Source: Cyanobium sp. FACHB-13342 (lineage in GTDB: Bacteria > Cyanobacteriota > Cyanobacteriia > PCC-6307 > Cyanobiaceae). From it: 64,000 nt of DNA. Positions 10,218 to 19,384 of the stretch are shown piece after piece; positions within the stretch are counted from its first letter, which is position 1, and each line of letters opens with the position of its first letter. Under the pieces are notes generated by a model. That model saw nothing but the letters and a program-made list of their open reading frames with translations, searched no databases and had not been told where the DNA came from. The stretch covers positions 62,001-126,000 of the forward strand of contig NZ_JACJRT010000003.1 in assembly GCF_014697415.1 (NCBI RefSeq), in the 5' to 3' direction. Both the position numbers and the translations under genes were made by a program.

Positions 10218-11245
10218 GGGCGCTCAGCGGCGGGGCTGGTGGTGAACCCAGCCTGCACCAGATCGTGCAGCCGAAGCAGGCCCATCAGTTGGCGGGGCTG
10301 GGTCGGATCCACCACCGGTAGCACCGAAATCGCCTGGCGGGGATTGCGTTCCATCAGTTCCAAGGCCGCGACGGCCAGGGTGTCGGGCGCCACGGTGATC
10401 GGGTTGGCGGTGGCCATGGCGCCGGCGCGCAGGGCGGCCCAGCTGTCGGGGGGATGGCGTTGCAGGGTTCGGCGCAGGTCCCCGTCAGTGATCAGCCCGG
10501 CCAGCTCGGCGGGGTTGTCGGCGGCCTGCACCCAGGCGGCCCCAAGGCTGCCCTTGCCGTTGCTGCCCTCGGTGAGACGACCGATCACCTCAGCTAGGGG
10601 CGCCTCGGGGGACAGACCCTCCAGATCGCTGGCCGGCACCATCAAATCGGCCACGGTGAGGGTGAGCTGGCGGCCCAGGGATCCGGCCGGGTGGTTGATG
10701 GCGAAGTCCTCCGGTGAGATGCCGGCCCGCTCCATCCACACCGCCGCCAGGGCATCGCCGATCGCCATCGCCACCGCCGTGCTGGCGGTGGGGGCCAGGT
10801 TGAGCGGGCAGACCTCCCGATCCACCGCCCCATCCAGCACCACGTCGCAGCCTTGCGCCAGGCTGGAGACCAGGCGTCCCACCAGGGCGATGCGGGCGGT
10901 GCCGCGGCGGCGCAGGTGGGGAAGGATGGCGAGGAGCTCCTCGGTTTCGCCGCTGTTCGAGAGCAGCAGGGCCACGTCGTCGGCCGCCACGATGCCCAGG
11001 TCGCCGTGCAGGGCGTCGACGGGGTTGAGAAACACGGCCGTCAGGCCGATTGAAGAGAAGGTGGCGGCGATCTTGCGGGCGACGATGCCGCTCTTGCCCA
11101 CGCCGGTCAGTACCAATTTGGCGCGTCGTTGCCGGCAGCCTTCGAGCAGGTCCAGGGCCGCCTCCACCTGGGTGCTGCTGAGGCGCTGGGCGGCGGCGGC
11201 GATGGCAGCAGCCTCTTCCTCCAGGCAGCGGGTGAGGGCAGACAA
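10214..11245 (-). CDS. kdsD: D-arabinose-5-phosphate isomerase (SIS plus two CBS domains)
   Basis: Converts ribulose-5-phosphate to arabinose-5-phosphate, the first committed step to Kdo. SIS domain at about 30-180 with GVGKSG (48-53), HGDLG (80-84) and SNSGET (96-101); the C-terminal third (about 205-335) has two CBS repeats, including [11 protein letters not shown] and the end-stretch [14 protein letters not shown]. Full family length at 343 residues. First gene of the kdsD-kdsA-kdsC run, 54 bases after the selD fusion gene on the same strand. GutQ-type paralogues share this architecture; adjacency to kdsA favours KdsD. Confidence 0.93.
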   Translation of the reverse strand: MSALTRCLEEEAAAIAAAAQRLSSTQVEAALDLLEGCRQRRAKLVLTGVGKSGIVARKIAATFSSIGLTAVFLNPVDALHGDLGIVAADDVALLLSNSGETEELLAILPHLRRRGTARIALVGRLVSSLAQGCDVVLDGAVDREVCPLNLAPTASTAVAMAIGDALAAVWMERAGISPEDFAINHPAGSLGRQLTLTVADLMVPASDLEGLSPEAPLAEVIGRLTEGSNGKGSLGAAWVQAADNPAELAGLITDGDLRRTLQRHPPDSWAALRAGAMATANPITVAPDTLAVAALELMERNPRQAISVLPVVDPTQPRQLMGLLRLHDLVQAGFTTSPAAERP

Positions 11246-11299
11246 GACGCCGGGATCAGCAGTGGAGCCATTCTCCCTGCCGGTTCGCTGCAGCGAGAT

Positions 11300-13399
11300 T
11301 TAGGTGTGCACTTGGCCGATCAGGGTCGCTTTGGAGAATCCGGCCTGTTGCAGGTCGGCGAGGGCGGCGTCGCATTGATCGGCGGGAATGGCCGCCAGCA
11401 GGGGGCCGCAGGTCTGGGGGTCGATCAGCAGGCCCCGGCGGGCGGCGTCGGCCGGGCCATCGAGCTCGATCCGCTTCCCCAGCAGGGCGAGGGCGCTGGC
11501 GTTGGAGGGGGCCAGGCTGCTGGCCCAGCCCTGCTCCAGCAGGGGCAGGGCCCCGGCGAGGGCCGGGATTGCGGCGGCTTTCAACGTGACGCGCCGGGGG
11601 GCGGGGCTGGCGGCCAGCATCTCGCCCAGGTGGCCGAGTAACCCGAAGCCGGTCACATCGGTGCAGGCCCGGCAGCCATGGCGGGCCAGGAGCTCCACCA
11701 GGGCCGCCTGGCTTCGTTGCATCTCAAGCAGGGCAGCGTCGATCCAGGCGGGCTCGGCGCTGCCCGCCATGGCGGCGGCAAACAGCACGCCGCTGCCGAT
11801 CGGCCGGCTCAGCAGCAGGCCATCGCCCGGCCGCAACGGCCCCTTGGCCCAGGGCACCCCGGCGGCCGTGCAGCCATTCACGTTCAACACCAGGCTCAGG
11901 CCACCCGGAAGCCCCGAAGGGCCGTGGCTGTCACGGGCCTCCAAGGTGTGGCCGCCGATGAGCCGCGCACCCAGGGGTTCCAGCACCGATTGGATTCCGG
12001 CCAGGGTGTCGCTGAGCAGGTCGGCCTGGATCCGCTCCCCCAGCTCGGGCAGGGTGACCACGGCTTGCACGGTTGTCACCCGGGCGCCGCAGGCCCAGAG
12101 GTCGCTGCAGGCGTGCAGGGTGGTGAGCCGCGCATTCAGCCAGGCGTCATCCACCAGCGCGGGGAAGCCATCCACGCTCTGCAGCAGGTGCCTGCCTTCC
12201 AGGGTGTGGCCGATCACGGCGGCGTCCTCAGCGCTCCCCGGGGTGCTCCCGCCCAGACCGTTGCGCGCCAGGGCGTCCTGGAGGGGGCTGGCGGCCAGCT
12301 TGGCGGCGCAGCCGCGGCAGGCCATGGGGGTGACTTTGCCTCGTTCCATCGCCTGGAGGCCGCTGAAGCGGTCCATGAAGCGTTGATCGAGGTGGTGCTT
12401 CCAGCGCCAGAGCAGCCGGCTGGGCCCGAAGGCCCAGGGCCCCCAGAAGGCGACCGCCTGGGGCTTCTGCCGCAGGCTTCCGCCATCGCCCAGCAGCTGC
12501 AGGGCCCAGCGTTGGGCCCGCCAGGACCGCAGCGGGCGGCCCATCACGGCGGCGCTCAGGTTGTGGGCCAGGGTCGGGGCGCAGCGCACGGCCCACACGC
12601 CCGAGGGGGGGCGGGGCTGGTCGGCGAGGACGCCGCAGTCGCCGCTGGCGAACAGTCCTGGATGGTTCAGCACTTCCAGGCTGGCCCCTGTGAGCAGCCG
12701 CCCCCGGGCATCGCTGGGCAGTCCGCTGGCGGCAAGCCAACGGGGGGCACGGCTGCCGGTGCAGGCCAGGTCGGCCCCCGCACCTTCGGGGCTGTGTGTC
12801 TGGAGCGTGATGCCGGCGGCCTGGAGCAACCGTTCGCCCAGCCGGTTGGCCGCTGCCGAGCCCAGATGGAGCGCGCTGCCCCGCAATCGCAGCTCCGGTT
12901 GCAGCCCCCGGGCCCGCAGGGCCAGGGCCACCTCCACGGCCGCCGCGCCACCGCCCCGGATTCGGATTCCGCCCTGGTGCTGCTGTCCGCACCACTGCAG
13001 GAACGGCTCCAGGGGCTTGATGGCCATCGCCCCTTCCTCGATGTCGATGGTTTCGGCCCCCACATCGAGGCTGAGCCAGTCCCAGCCCAGCCTGGGCCGT
13101 CCTTTCAGCTGCAGCTCCCGGGCCTGGGGATCGAGGCCCGTGATCTCCGCCTGCACGAAGGTCACCCCGGCCAGCCGGCAGAGGCGGCGCAGGTCGATGC
13201 TGCAGGCCCGGATGTCGTACAGACCGGCCACCAGCCCCGGCACCATGCCCGAATAAAGGGCCGTGCTGTGGCGACTCACCAGGGTGATTCGGGCCGGTGG
13301 GCGTCGACCGGGCCCACCCCGTGCCATCGCCCACATTCGCAGCACGAGGGCATGGCTGTGGCCGCCACCGGCCAGCACCAGCCTGCCTTCAGTGGCCAT
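11300..13399 (-). CDS. selD: FAD-dependent oxidoreductase / selenophosphate synthase (SelD) fusion
   Basis: A 699-residue two-domain protein. Residues about 1-330 are an NDH-2-like pyridine nucleotide-disulfide oxidoreductase: FAD-binding GGGHSH (11-16) and a second FAD segment LFASGDCGVL. Residues about 355-699 are SelD: the catalytic motif CRGCAAK puts Cys364 and Lys367 at the spacing of E. coli SelD Cys17/Lys20, followed by TPGSAEDAAVI and DVTGFGLLGHL. The active-site residue is Cys, not Sec. The ATG at 13399 lies inside the end of galE (11-base overlap); the frame is open further upstream but the Rossmann start fits this ATG. Such fusions are known in other organisms. No SelU (tRNA 2-selenouridine synthase) gene is in the window. 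Confidence 0.9.
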   Translation of the reverse strand: MATEGRLVLAGGGHSHALVLRMWAMARGGPGRRPPARITLVSRHSTALYSGMVPGLVAGLYDIRACSIDLRRLCRLAGVTFVQAEITGLDPQARELQLKGRPRLGWDWLSLDVGAETIDIEEGAMAIKPLEPFLQWCGQQHQGGIRIRGGGAAAVEVALALRARGLQPELRLRGSALHLGSAAANRLGERLLQAAGITLQTHSPEGAGADLACTGSRAPRWLAASGLPSDARGRLLTGASLEVLNHPGLFASGDCGVLADQPRPPSGVWAVRCAPTLAHNLSAAVMGRPLRSWRAQRWALQLLGDGGSLRQKPQAVAFWGPWAFGPSRLLWRWKHHLDQRFMDRFSGLQAMERGKVTPMACRGCAAKLAASPLQDALARNGLGGSTPGSAEDAAVIGHTLEGRHLLQSVDGFPALVDDAWLNARLTTLHACSDLWACGARVTTVQAVVTLPELGERIQADLLSDTLAGIQSVLEPLGARLIGGHTLEARDSHGPSGLPGGLSLVLNVNGCTAAGVPWAKGPLRPGDGLLLSRPIGSGVLFAAAMAGSAEPAWIDAALLEMQRSQAALVELLARHGCRACTDVTGFGLLGHLGEMLAASPAPRRVTLKAAAIPALAGALPLLEQGWASSLAPSNASALALLGKRIELDGPADAARRGLLIDPQTCGPLLAAIPADQCDAALADLQQAGFSKATLIGQVHT

Positions 13400-14441
13400 A
13401 GCCGTGGGGATTGGCCTGTTGCCAGCACCAGCCGTCGCGACACATGTCGGCCAGCCCGCGGCGGGTGCGCCAGCCCAGCCGTTCGGCGGCCAGGCGCGGA
13501 TCGGCCACCGTGCTGGCGGCATCGCCGTCGCGCCGGGCGACGATCTGGAAGGGCACCGGGCGACCACTGGCGGCTTCAAACGCCCGCACCACATCGAGTA
13601 CGGAGTGGCCCTCGCCGCTGCCCAGGTTGAGGGTGAGCAGCTGGGGCGGCTCCGCGAGCAGCACATCGAGGGCGGCCCGGTGCCCCTCGGCCAGATCCAT
13701 CACGTGGATGTAGTCGCGGATGCCGCTGCCATCGGGGGTAGGCCAGTCGCCACCGAACACCTGCAGCTCCGCCCGCCGCCCCACCGCCACCTGGCTCACG
13801 AAGGGGAACAGGTTGTTGGGGACGCCGCTGGGGTCTTCGCCGATGCGCCCACTGGGGTGGGCCCCCACGGGGTTGAAGTAGCGCAGTCGGGCGATGCGCC
13901 AACCGGGCTCACTGGCGGCCAGATCGTCCAGCAGCTGCTCCACGGCGGCCTTGCTGTGGCCGTAGGGGTTGATTGGCTGGATCGGGGCCGTCTCGGGGAT
14001 CGGCACCACTTCGGGGTAGCCGTAAAGGGTGGCGCTGCTGCTGAACACCAGGGTGCGGCAGCCGTGGGCCTGCATGGCTGCCAGCAGCTGGCGTGAGCCC
14101 GCCAGGTTCACATCCCAGTAGCGCAGCGGCTCGCGCACCGATTCCCCCACCGCCTTGAGCCCGGCGAAGTGGATCACCGCCGCCACGGGCTGGTCGCCGG
14201 GGGCCGCGGCGAAGGTGCGATCCAGATCGGCTGCCGAGCGGATGTCGCCCTCCACAACCGTCAACCGCTGGGCGGCTTCAGGGCCGGCCAGCTCCTGCAC
14301 CCGCCGCAGGGCTTCCGGGGCGCTGTTGGAGAAATTGTCGAGCACCACCAGGTTGTGGCCGGCCTCCAGCAACACCAGGGCGGTGTGGCTGCCGATGAAG
14401 CCGGCGCCTCCCGTAATCAGCAGTTGGGCCAAGCGGGTCAT
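13389..14441 (-). CDS. galE: UDP-glucose 4-epimerase
   Basis: Extended SDR that interconverts UDP-glucose and UDP-galactose. Rossmann motif TGGAGFIGSH at residues 10-19, LDNFSNS, the VIHFAGLKAVGES segment and the catalytic YGHSK (Y-x3-K), then LRYFNPVGAHPSG, characteristic of GalE rather than generic SDRs. The 350-residue length fits. Start chosen at the ATG 14441 directly before the Rossmann strand; an upstream Met-containing extension would overlap the divergent dehydrogenase gene. The 44-base gap to that gene must hold both sets of start signals. Its 3' end overlaps the selD fusion start. Confidence 0.95.
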   Translation of the reverse strand: MTRLAQLLITGGAGFIGSHTALVLLEAGHNLVVLDNFSNSAPEALRRVQELAGPEAAQRLTVVEGDIRSAADLDRTFAAAPGDQPVAAVIHFAGLKAVGESVREPLRYWDVNLAGSRQLLAAMQAHGCRTLVFSSSATLYGYPEVVPIPETAPIQPINPYGHSKAAVEQLLDDLAASEPGWRIARLRYFNPVGAHPSGRIGEDPSGVPNNLFPFVSQVAVGRRAELQVFGGDWPTPDGSGIRDYIHVMDLAEGHRAALDVLLAEPPQLLTLNLGSGEGHSVLDVVRAFEAASGRPVPFQIVARRDGDAASTVADPRLAAERLGWRTRRGLADMCRDGWCWQQANPHGYGH

Positions 14442-14485
14442 CCATGCTTCCGGAATAGTCTCTCCCTCTGGGCTTGCCCCGTTCC

Positions 14486-15883
14486 ATGGCGTCACCAACC
14501 ATCCGCAGCATTTGCTGCATCGGCGCGGGCTACGTGGGTGGGCCGACGATGGCGGTGATTGCCGACCGCTGCCCTGAGCTCCAGGTGACGGTGGTTGATC
14601 TGAATGCCGAGCGGATCGCCGCCTGGAACGATCCCGACCTCAGCCAGCTGCCCGTCTACGAGCCGGGACTCGATGCGGTGGTGGGCCGCTGCCGGGGCCG
14701 CAATCTGCACTTTTCCACGGCGGTGGAGGAGGCGATCGCGGCGGCCGACATGGTGTTCCTGTCGGTGAACACCCCCACCAAAACCAAGGGCCTGGGGGCC
14801 GGCCAGGCCAGCGATCTCAAGTGGGTGGAAGCCAGTGCCCGCACCGTGGCCCAGGCGGCCCAGGGCCACACGATCGTGGTGGAGAAGAGCACCCTGCCGG
14901 TGCGCACGGCTGCGGCGGTGAAGGCGATTCTGGATGCGGGGCCGGCGGGCAAGAGTTTCGCGGTGCTCTCCAACCCCGAATTCCTGGCGGAGGGTACGGC
15001 GATTGCGGATCTGGAGGCTCCTGATCGGGTGCTGATCGGCGGGGAGGACCCCGAGGCGATCGCGGCCCTGGCGGGCATCTACGGCCAGTGGGTGGAGCCC
15101 CAGAAAATCCTGCGCACTAATCTCTGGAGCAGTGAGCTCTCCAAGCTCACGGCCAATGCCTTTCTGGCCCAGCGGATCAGCTCGATCAACAGCATTGCCG
15201 CCTTCTGCGAGGCCACGGGGGCGGATGTGCGGGAGGTGGCCCGGGCGATCGGGGCCGACAGCCGCATCGGGCCGAAGTTTCTGCAGGCGGGGCCGGGGTT
15301 TGGGGGCAGTTGCTTCCAGAAGGACATCCTGAATCTGGTGTACCTGTGCCGCCACTACGGCCTGGAGGAGGTGGCGGCCTACTGGGAGCAGGTGGTGACG
15401 CTCAACACCTGGCAGCAGCACCGCATTGCCAAGTTGGTGGTGAACAAGCTGTTCGGCACGGTGAGCGGTAAGCGGATCGGGATCCTTGGCTTTGCCTTCA
15501 AGGCCGATACCAACGACACCCGTGAATCGCCGGCGATCCGCATCTGCCGGGATCTGCTGGAGGAGGGGGCGGTGTTGGCGATCGTGGATCCCAAGGTGAG
15601 CGAGGGGCAGATGGCTCGCGACCTGGGCCAGCCGGCAGGTGCGGCCAGTGGCGAACACGCAGCCGAGGGGAGCTGGCACGCTGTGAGCGATGTGCAGCAG
15701 GCGGCCAGCGGTGCCGATGCCCTGCTGCTGCTCACGGAGTGGCAACAGTTTGCCGCGATCGATTGGCCGGCAGTGGCGGCGCTGATGCGCCAGCCGGCCT
15801 GGCTGTTTGATGCCCGGGCCAGGGCGGACGCCGGCGCTGCCCGCGCCGCGGGTCTGCAGGTGTGGACCGTGGGGGAGGGCTGA
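14486..15883 (+). CDS. ugd: UDP-glucose 6-dehydrogenase
   Basis: NAD-dependent four-electron oxidation of UDP-glucose to UDP-glucuronate. Motifs: GAGYVGG (13-19), the PTKTKG loop, TLPVRT, LSNPEFLAEGTAI, and the catalytic GFGGSCFQKD with the thiol at Cys276, followed by LGFAFKADTNDTRESP. The 465-residue length and PTKTKG loop resemble the animal/plant-type UGDH more than the shorter bacterial Ugd. ATG at 14486 preferred over TTG 14474. It is three bases upstream of UDP-xylose synthase, whose substrate it makes. Confidence 0.95.
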   Translation: MASPTIRSICCIGAGYVGGPTMAVIADRCPELQVTVVDLNAERIAAWNDPDLSQLPVYEPGLDAVVGRCRGRNLHFSTAVEEAIAAADMVFLSVNTPTKTKGLGAGQASDLKWVEASARTVAQAAQGHTIVVEKSTLPVRTAAAVKAILDAGPAGKSFAVLSNPEFLAEGTAIADLEAPDRVLIGGEDPEAIAALAGIYGQWVEPQKILRTNLWSSELSKLTANAFLAQRISSINSIAAFCEATGADVREVARAIGADSRIGPKFLQAGPGFGGSCFQKDILNLVYLCRHYGLEEVAAYWEQVVTLNTWQQHRIAKLVVNKLFGTVSGKRIGILGFAFKADTNDTRESPAIRICRDLLEEGAVLAIVDPKVSEGQMARDLGQPAGAASGEHAAEGSWHAVSDVQQAASGADALLLLTEWQQFAAIDWPAVAALMRQPAWLFDARARADAGAARAAGLQVWTVGEG

Positions 15884-15886
15884 GTC

Positions 15887-16828
15887 ATGCCCGTTTCTCT
15901 CCCCCGCAACCTGGTCACCGGCGGCGCCGGCTTCGTGGGGTCGCACCTGGTGGACCGGCTGATGGCGGCCGGCGAGGAGGTGCTCTGCCTCGACAACTAC
16001 TTCACCGGCCGCAAGGCCAACGTGGAGCAGTGGATCGGCCATCCGCGCTTTGAGCTGATCCGCCACGATGTCACCGAGCCGATCAAGCTCGAGGTGGATC
16101 GGATCTGGCACCTCGCCTGCCCGGCCTCACCGGTGCACTACCAGCACAACCCGATCAAGACCGCCAAAACCAGCTTCCTGGGCACCTACAACATGCTCGG
16201 CCTGGCCCGGCGGGTGGGGGCGCGGTTGCTGCTGGCCAGCACCAGTGAGGTGTATGGCGATCCGGAGGTGCATCCCCAGCCCGAGAGCTACCGGGGTTGC
16301 GTCAACACCATTGGATTGCGCAGCTGCTATGACGAGGGCAAGCGCATCGCCGAGACGCTGTGCTTCGACTACCGGCGCATGCACGGCACCGAGATCCGGG
16401 TGGCGCGGATCTTCAACACCTACGGGCCGCGGATGCTGCCCGACGACGGCCGGGTGGTGAGCAACTTCATTGTTCAGGCGTTGCGCGGTGAACCGCTCAC
16501 CCTCTATGGCACCGGCAGTCAAACCCGCTCGTTTTGCTACGTGGACGATCTGGTGGAGGGTCTGATCCGGCTGATGAATGGGGCCCACACCGGCCCGATC
16601 AACATTGGCAACCCGGGCGAATTCACCATCCGCCAGCTGGCGGAGCTGGTGCGCGAGCGGATCAACCCCGAGCTGCCGCTGATCGAACAACCCCTGCCGG
16701 CGGATGATCCGCTGCAACGCCAACCGGTGATCGCGCTGGCGCAGCAGGAGCTGGGCTGGCAGCCCACGGTGCCGCTGGAGCAGGGGCTGGAGCCCACCAT
16801 CGCCTTCTTCCGCGAGGCGCTCAGCTGA
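15887..16828 (+). CDS. uxs: UDP-glucuronate decarboxylase (UDP-xylose synthase)
   Basis: Extended SDR of 313 residues. [10 protein letters not shown] at 11-20, then [36 protein letters not shown], and Y148-x3-K152 in SCYDEGK, followed by FNTYGPRM. The HDVTEPI, ASPVHYQ and SCYDEGKR signatures are the ones that distinguish UXS from dTDP-glucose dehydratase. The product is UDP-xylose. It starts three bases after the UDP-glucose dehydrogenase stop, so substrate and enzyme are made from one transcript. No membrane anchor, unlike the Golgi forms of plants. Confidence 0.92.
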   Translation: MPVSLPRNLVTGGAGFVGSHLVDRLMAAGEEVLCLDNYFTGRKANVEQWIGHPRFELIRHDVTEPIKLEVDRIWHLACPASPVHYQHNPIKTAKTSFLGTYNMLGLARRVGARLLLASTSEVYGDPEVHPQPESYRGCVNTIGLRSCYDEGKRIAETLCFDYRRMHGTEIRVARIFNTYGPRMLPDDGRVVSNFIVQALRGEPLTLYGTGSQTRSFCYVDDLVEGLIRLMNGAHTGPINIGNPGEFTIRQLAELVRERINPELPLIEQPLPADDPLQRQPVIALAQQELGWQPTVPLEQGLEPTIAFFREALS

Positions 16829-16938
16829 ATGCCGAAGGACCCCTCCCCCCAGCTGCCCTCCCTGATTCCGTACAGCTTGACCAGAACTCAGCCCAGGCTC
16901 CTGTGGAGTGATCAAGCCGCTCCCCCCGCCCGCTGCCC

Positions 16939-17973
16939 ATGACCATTTTCGTCACGGGTGCCGCGGGCTTCATCGGTGCGGCCGTGTGCGAGCGCCTGTT
17001 GGCCCGCGGCGAGCGGGTGGTGGGGTTGGACAACTTCAATCCCTACTACGACCCTGTGTTGAAGCGGGCGCGGATCGCCCAGCTGCAGCCAACGCAGTCC
17101 CGCACCGGCGGTGCTTCCTGGACGCTGATTGAGGCCGATCTGGAGGATCGGGCGGCGGTGGAGGCCGTCTTCGCCCAGCACAAGCCCACCAGGGTGATCC
17201 ACCTGGCCGCCCAGGCGGGGGTGCGCTATTCGCTGGAGAATCCGGCGGCCTACATCCAGAGCAATCTGGTGGGGTTTGGCCACATCCTTGAGGGCTGCCG
17301 CCACCACGATGTGGAGCATCTGGTGTACGCCTCCAGTAGCTCGGTGTACGGCGGCAATACCAACCTGCCGTTCACGGAGCACCAGCCGGTGAACCACCCG
17401 GTGAGCCTGTATGCGGCCACCAAAAAGGCCAACGAACTGATGGCCCACACCTACAGCCACCTCTACGGGCTACCGGCCACCGGCCTGCGCTTCTTCACGG
17501 TGTACGGCCCCTGGGGCCGGCCCGACATGGCGCCGATGCTGTTCGCCAAAGCGATCCTGGCCGGCGAGCCGATCCGGGTGTTCAACCAGGGCCGCATGCG
17601 CCGGGATTTCACCTACATCGATGACATCGTCTCCGGGGTGATCGCCTGCGCCGACCGGCCCGCCACCCCCAATCCCGCCTTCGATGCCTCGGTGCCCGAT
17701 CCAGCCACCAGCTGGGCCCCGCACCGGGTGTTCAACATCGGCAACAGCGAGCCGGTGGAGCTGCTGCACTTCATCGACGTGCTGGAGCAGGCCCTGGGCC
17801 GGCGGGCGATCCGGGATCTGCAACCGATGCAGCCCGGTGATGTGGAGGCCACCGCCGCTGACACGGCCCTGCTGGAGGCCTGGGTGGGCTTTCGGCCCGC
17901 GACGTCGATCGAGGTGGGGGTGGAGCGCTTCGCCCGCTGGTACCGCGCCACCTACGCCGCCAGTTCCGCCTGA
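16939..17973 (+). CDS. UDP-glucuronate 4-epimerase
   Basis: Extended SDR of 344 residues: TGAAGFIG at 6-13, LDNFNPYYDPVLKRARI, LAAQAGVRYSLENP, SSSSVYGGN, Y158-x3-K162 (YAATK), and FFTVYGPWGRPDMA. NPYYD and AQAGVRYS are typical of the epimerases that turn UDP-glucuronate into UDP-galacturonate (GAE/LpsL/Cap1J). It follows uxs by 110 bases on the same strand. With ugd it would give a branch from UDP-glucuronate to both UDP-xylose and UDP-galacturonate, sugars of LPS, capsule or sheath. WbpP-type UDP-GlcNAc epimerases are relatives; substrate choice is by motif similarity. Confidence 0.88.
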   Translation: MTIFVTGAAGFIGAAVCERLLARGERVVGLDNFNPYYDPVLKRARIAQLQPTQSRTGGASWTLIEADLEDRAAVEAVFAQHKPTRVIHLAAQAGVRYSLENPAAYIQSNLVGFGHILEGCRHHDVEHLVYASSSSVYGGNTNLPFTEHQPVNHPVSLYAATKKANELMAHTYSHLYGLPATGLRFFTVYGPWGRPDMAPMLFAKAILAGEPIRVFNQGRMRRDFTYIDDIVSGVIACADRPATPNPAFDASVPDPATSWAPHRVFNIGNSEPVELLHFIDVLEQALGRRAIRDLQPMQPGDVEATAADTALLEAWVGFRPATSIEVGVERFARWYRATYAASSA

Positions 17974-18012
17974 GCGCCGGCAGGCAGACTCACCCCACCC
18001 GCTCCTTTCGCC

Positions 18013-19293
18013 TTGGCGTCGCTGCAGAGCCTGCGTGGCATGGTCGATCTGTTGCCGGAGCAGATCGCGTTGTGGCAGCACGTGGAGGCCACGGCCCGGG
18101 ACCAGTTCCGCCGTGCCGGTATCGCCGAGATCCGCACGCCCCTGCTGGAGGTCACCGAGCTGTTCGCCCGCGGCATCGGCGAGGCCACCGATGTGGTGGG
18201 CAAGGAGATGTACACCTTTCTCGATCGCGGCGAGCGCAGCTGCACCCTGCGACCGGAAGGCACCGCATCGGTGGTGCGGGCGGCGATCCAGCACGGTCTG
18301 CTGAGCCAGGGGCCCCAGCGGCTTTGGTATGGCGGGCCGATGTTCCGCTATGAACGCCCCCAGGCGGGTCGTCAGCGCCAGTTCCACCAGATCGGGGTGG
18401 AGCTCTTGGGCTTTGCCGATGCCTGCAGCGATGTGGAGGCCATTGCGGTGGCCTGGGATCTGCTGGCCGAACTGGGCGTGGGTGGCCTGGCTCTGGAACT
18501 CAATTCCCTGGGCAGCGCCGAGGACCGGGCCCGCTATCGCGAGCAGCTGGTGGCCTGGCTGGAGCAGCGGCGCGAGCGGCTCGATGCCGATTCCCAGGAC
18601 CGCATCCACACCAATCCCCTGCGGGTGCTCGACAGCAAGAACCCGGATACCCAGGCCCTGCTCGCGGAGGCCCCCAGCCTGGCCTCGGCCCTCAGTGAGG
18701 AGAGCCAGGCCCGGTTTGTGGCCGTGCAGCAGGCCCTTACGACCCTGGGCATCCCCTATGTGCTCAACCCCCGGCTGGTGCGGGGCCTGGACTATTACAG
18801 CCACACGGCCTTTGAGATCACCAGCAGCCAGCTGGGCGCCCAGGCCACGGTGTGCGGTGGCGGCCGCTACGACGGGCTGGTGCAGCAACTGGGCGGGCCG
18901 GCGACGCCGGCGATCGGCTGGGCCCTGGGGATGGAGCGCTTGGTGTTGCTGCTCAGCCAGCTGGAGCAGCCGATGGCGACCATTCCGGCGTTGGATCTCT
19001 ATGTGGTGAGCCGCGGTGAGGCGGCGGCTACCCAGGCCCTGGCCCTGGCGCGCCGCTGCCGCCAGGCCGGGTTGGCAGTGGAGCGCGATGCCAGTGGAGC
19101 CGCCTTTGGTAAGCAGTTCAAGCGGGCCGATCGCTCCGGAGCGCGCTGGGCGGCCGTGATTGGCGACCAGGAGGCCATCGATGGCGTGGTGGGCCTCAAG
19201 GATCTGCGCTCCGGCAGTGATCAGCAAGCCGATCGGCGGCTCAGCCCCGAAGCCCTGCTTGAGGCCCTCGCAGCGTCCCTGCCGAGATCATGA
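18013..19293 (+). CDS. hisS: Histidine-tRNA ligase
   Basis: Class II aminoacyl-tRNA synthetase charging tRNA-His. The 426-residue protein begins with [15 protein letters not shown], has motif 2 [13 protein letters not shown] and [17 protein letters not shown], HisA motif [15 protein letters not shown], and GGGRYDGLV, followed by the motif 3 region GWALGMERL and a C-terminal anticodon-binding domain (about 325-425). The only start near the family N-terminus is a TTG at 18013. Neighbouring genes are not functionally related. Confidence 0.96.
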   Translation: MASLQSLRGMVDLLPEQIALWQHVEATARDQFRRAGIAEIRTPLLEVTELFARGIGEATDVVGKEMYTFLDRGERSCTLRPEGTASVVRAAIQHGLLSQGPQRLWYGGPMFRYERPQAGRQRQFHQIGVELLGFADACSDVEAIAVAWDLLAELGVGGLALELNSLGSAEDRARYREQLVAWLEQRRERLDADSQDRIHTNPLRVLDSKNPDTQALLAEAPSLASALSEESQARFVAVQQALTTLGIPYVLNPRLVRGLDYYSHTAFEITSSQLGAQATVCGGGRYDGLVQQLGGPATPAIGWALGMERLVLLLSQLEQPMATIPALDLYVVSRGEAAATQALALARRCRQAGLAVERDASGAAFGKQFKRADRSGARWAAVIGDQEAIDGVVGLKDLRSGSDQQADRRLSPEALLEALAASLPRS

Positions 19294-19384
19294 CGCCGTA
19301 GGACCTGTCCACCGGAGCAGGCCACTCCCGGGTGCTGGGCCTTTGACTGCCTACACCACTGAGAGCGGAGCAGCTGCGGCCCTG

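Noticed and set aside
11678-13630. A 650-codon + strand frame opposite the selD fusion
   Set aside because: Shadow of the real gene; the product is Gly/Ala/Gln-biased with no conserved motif.
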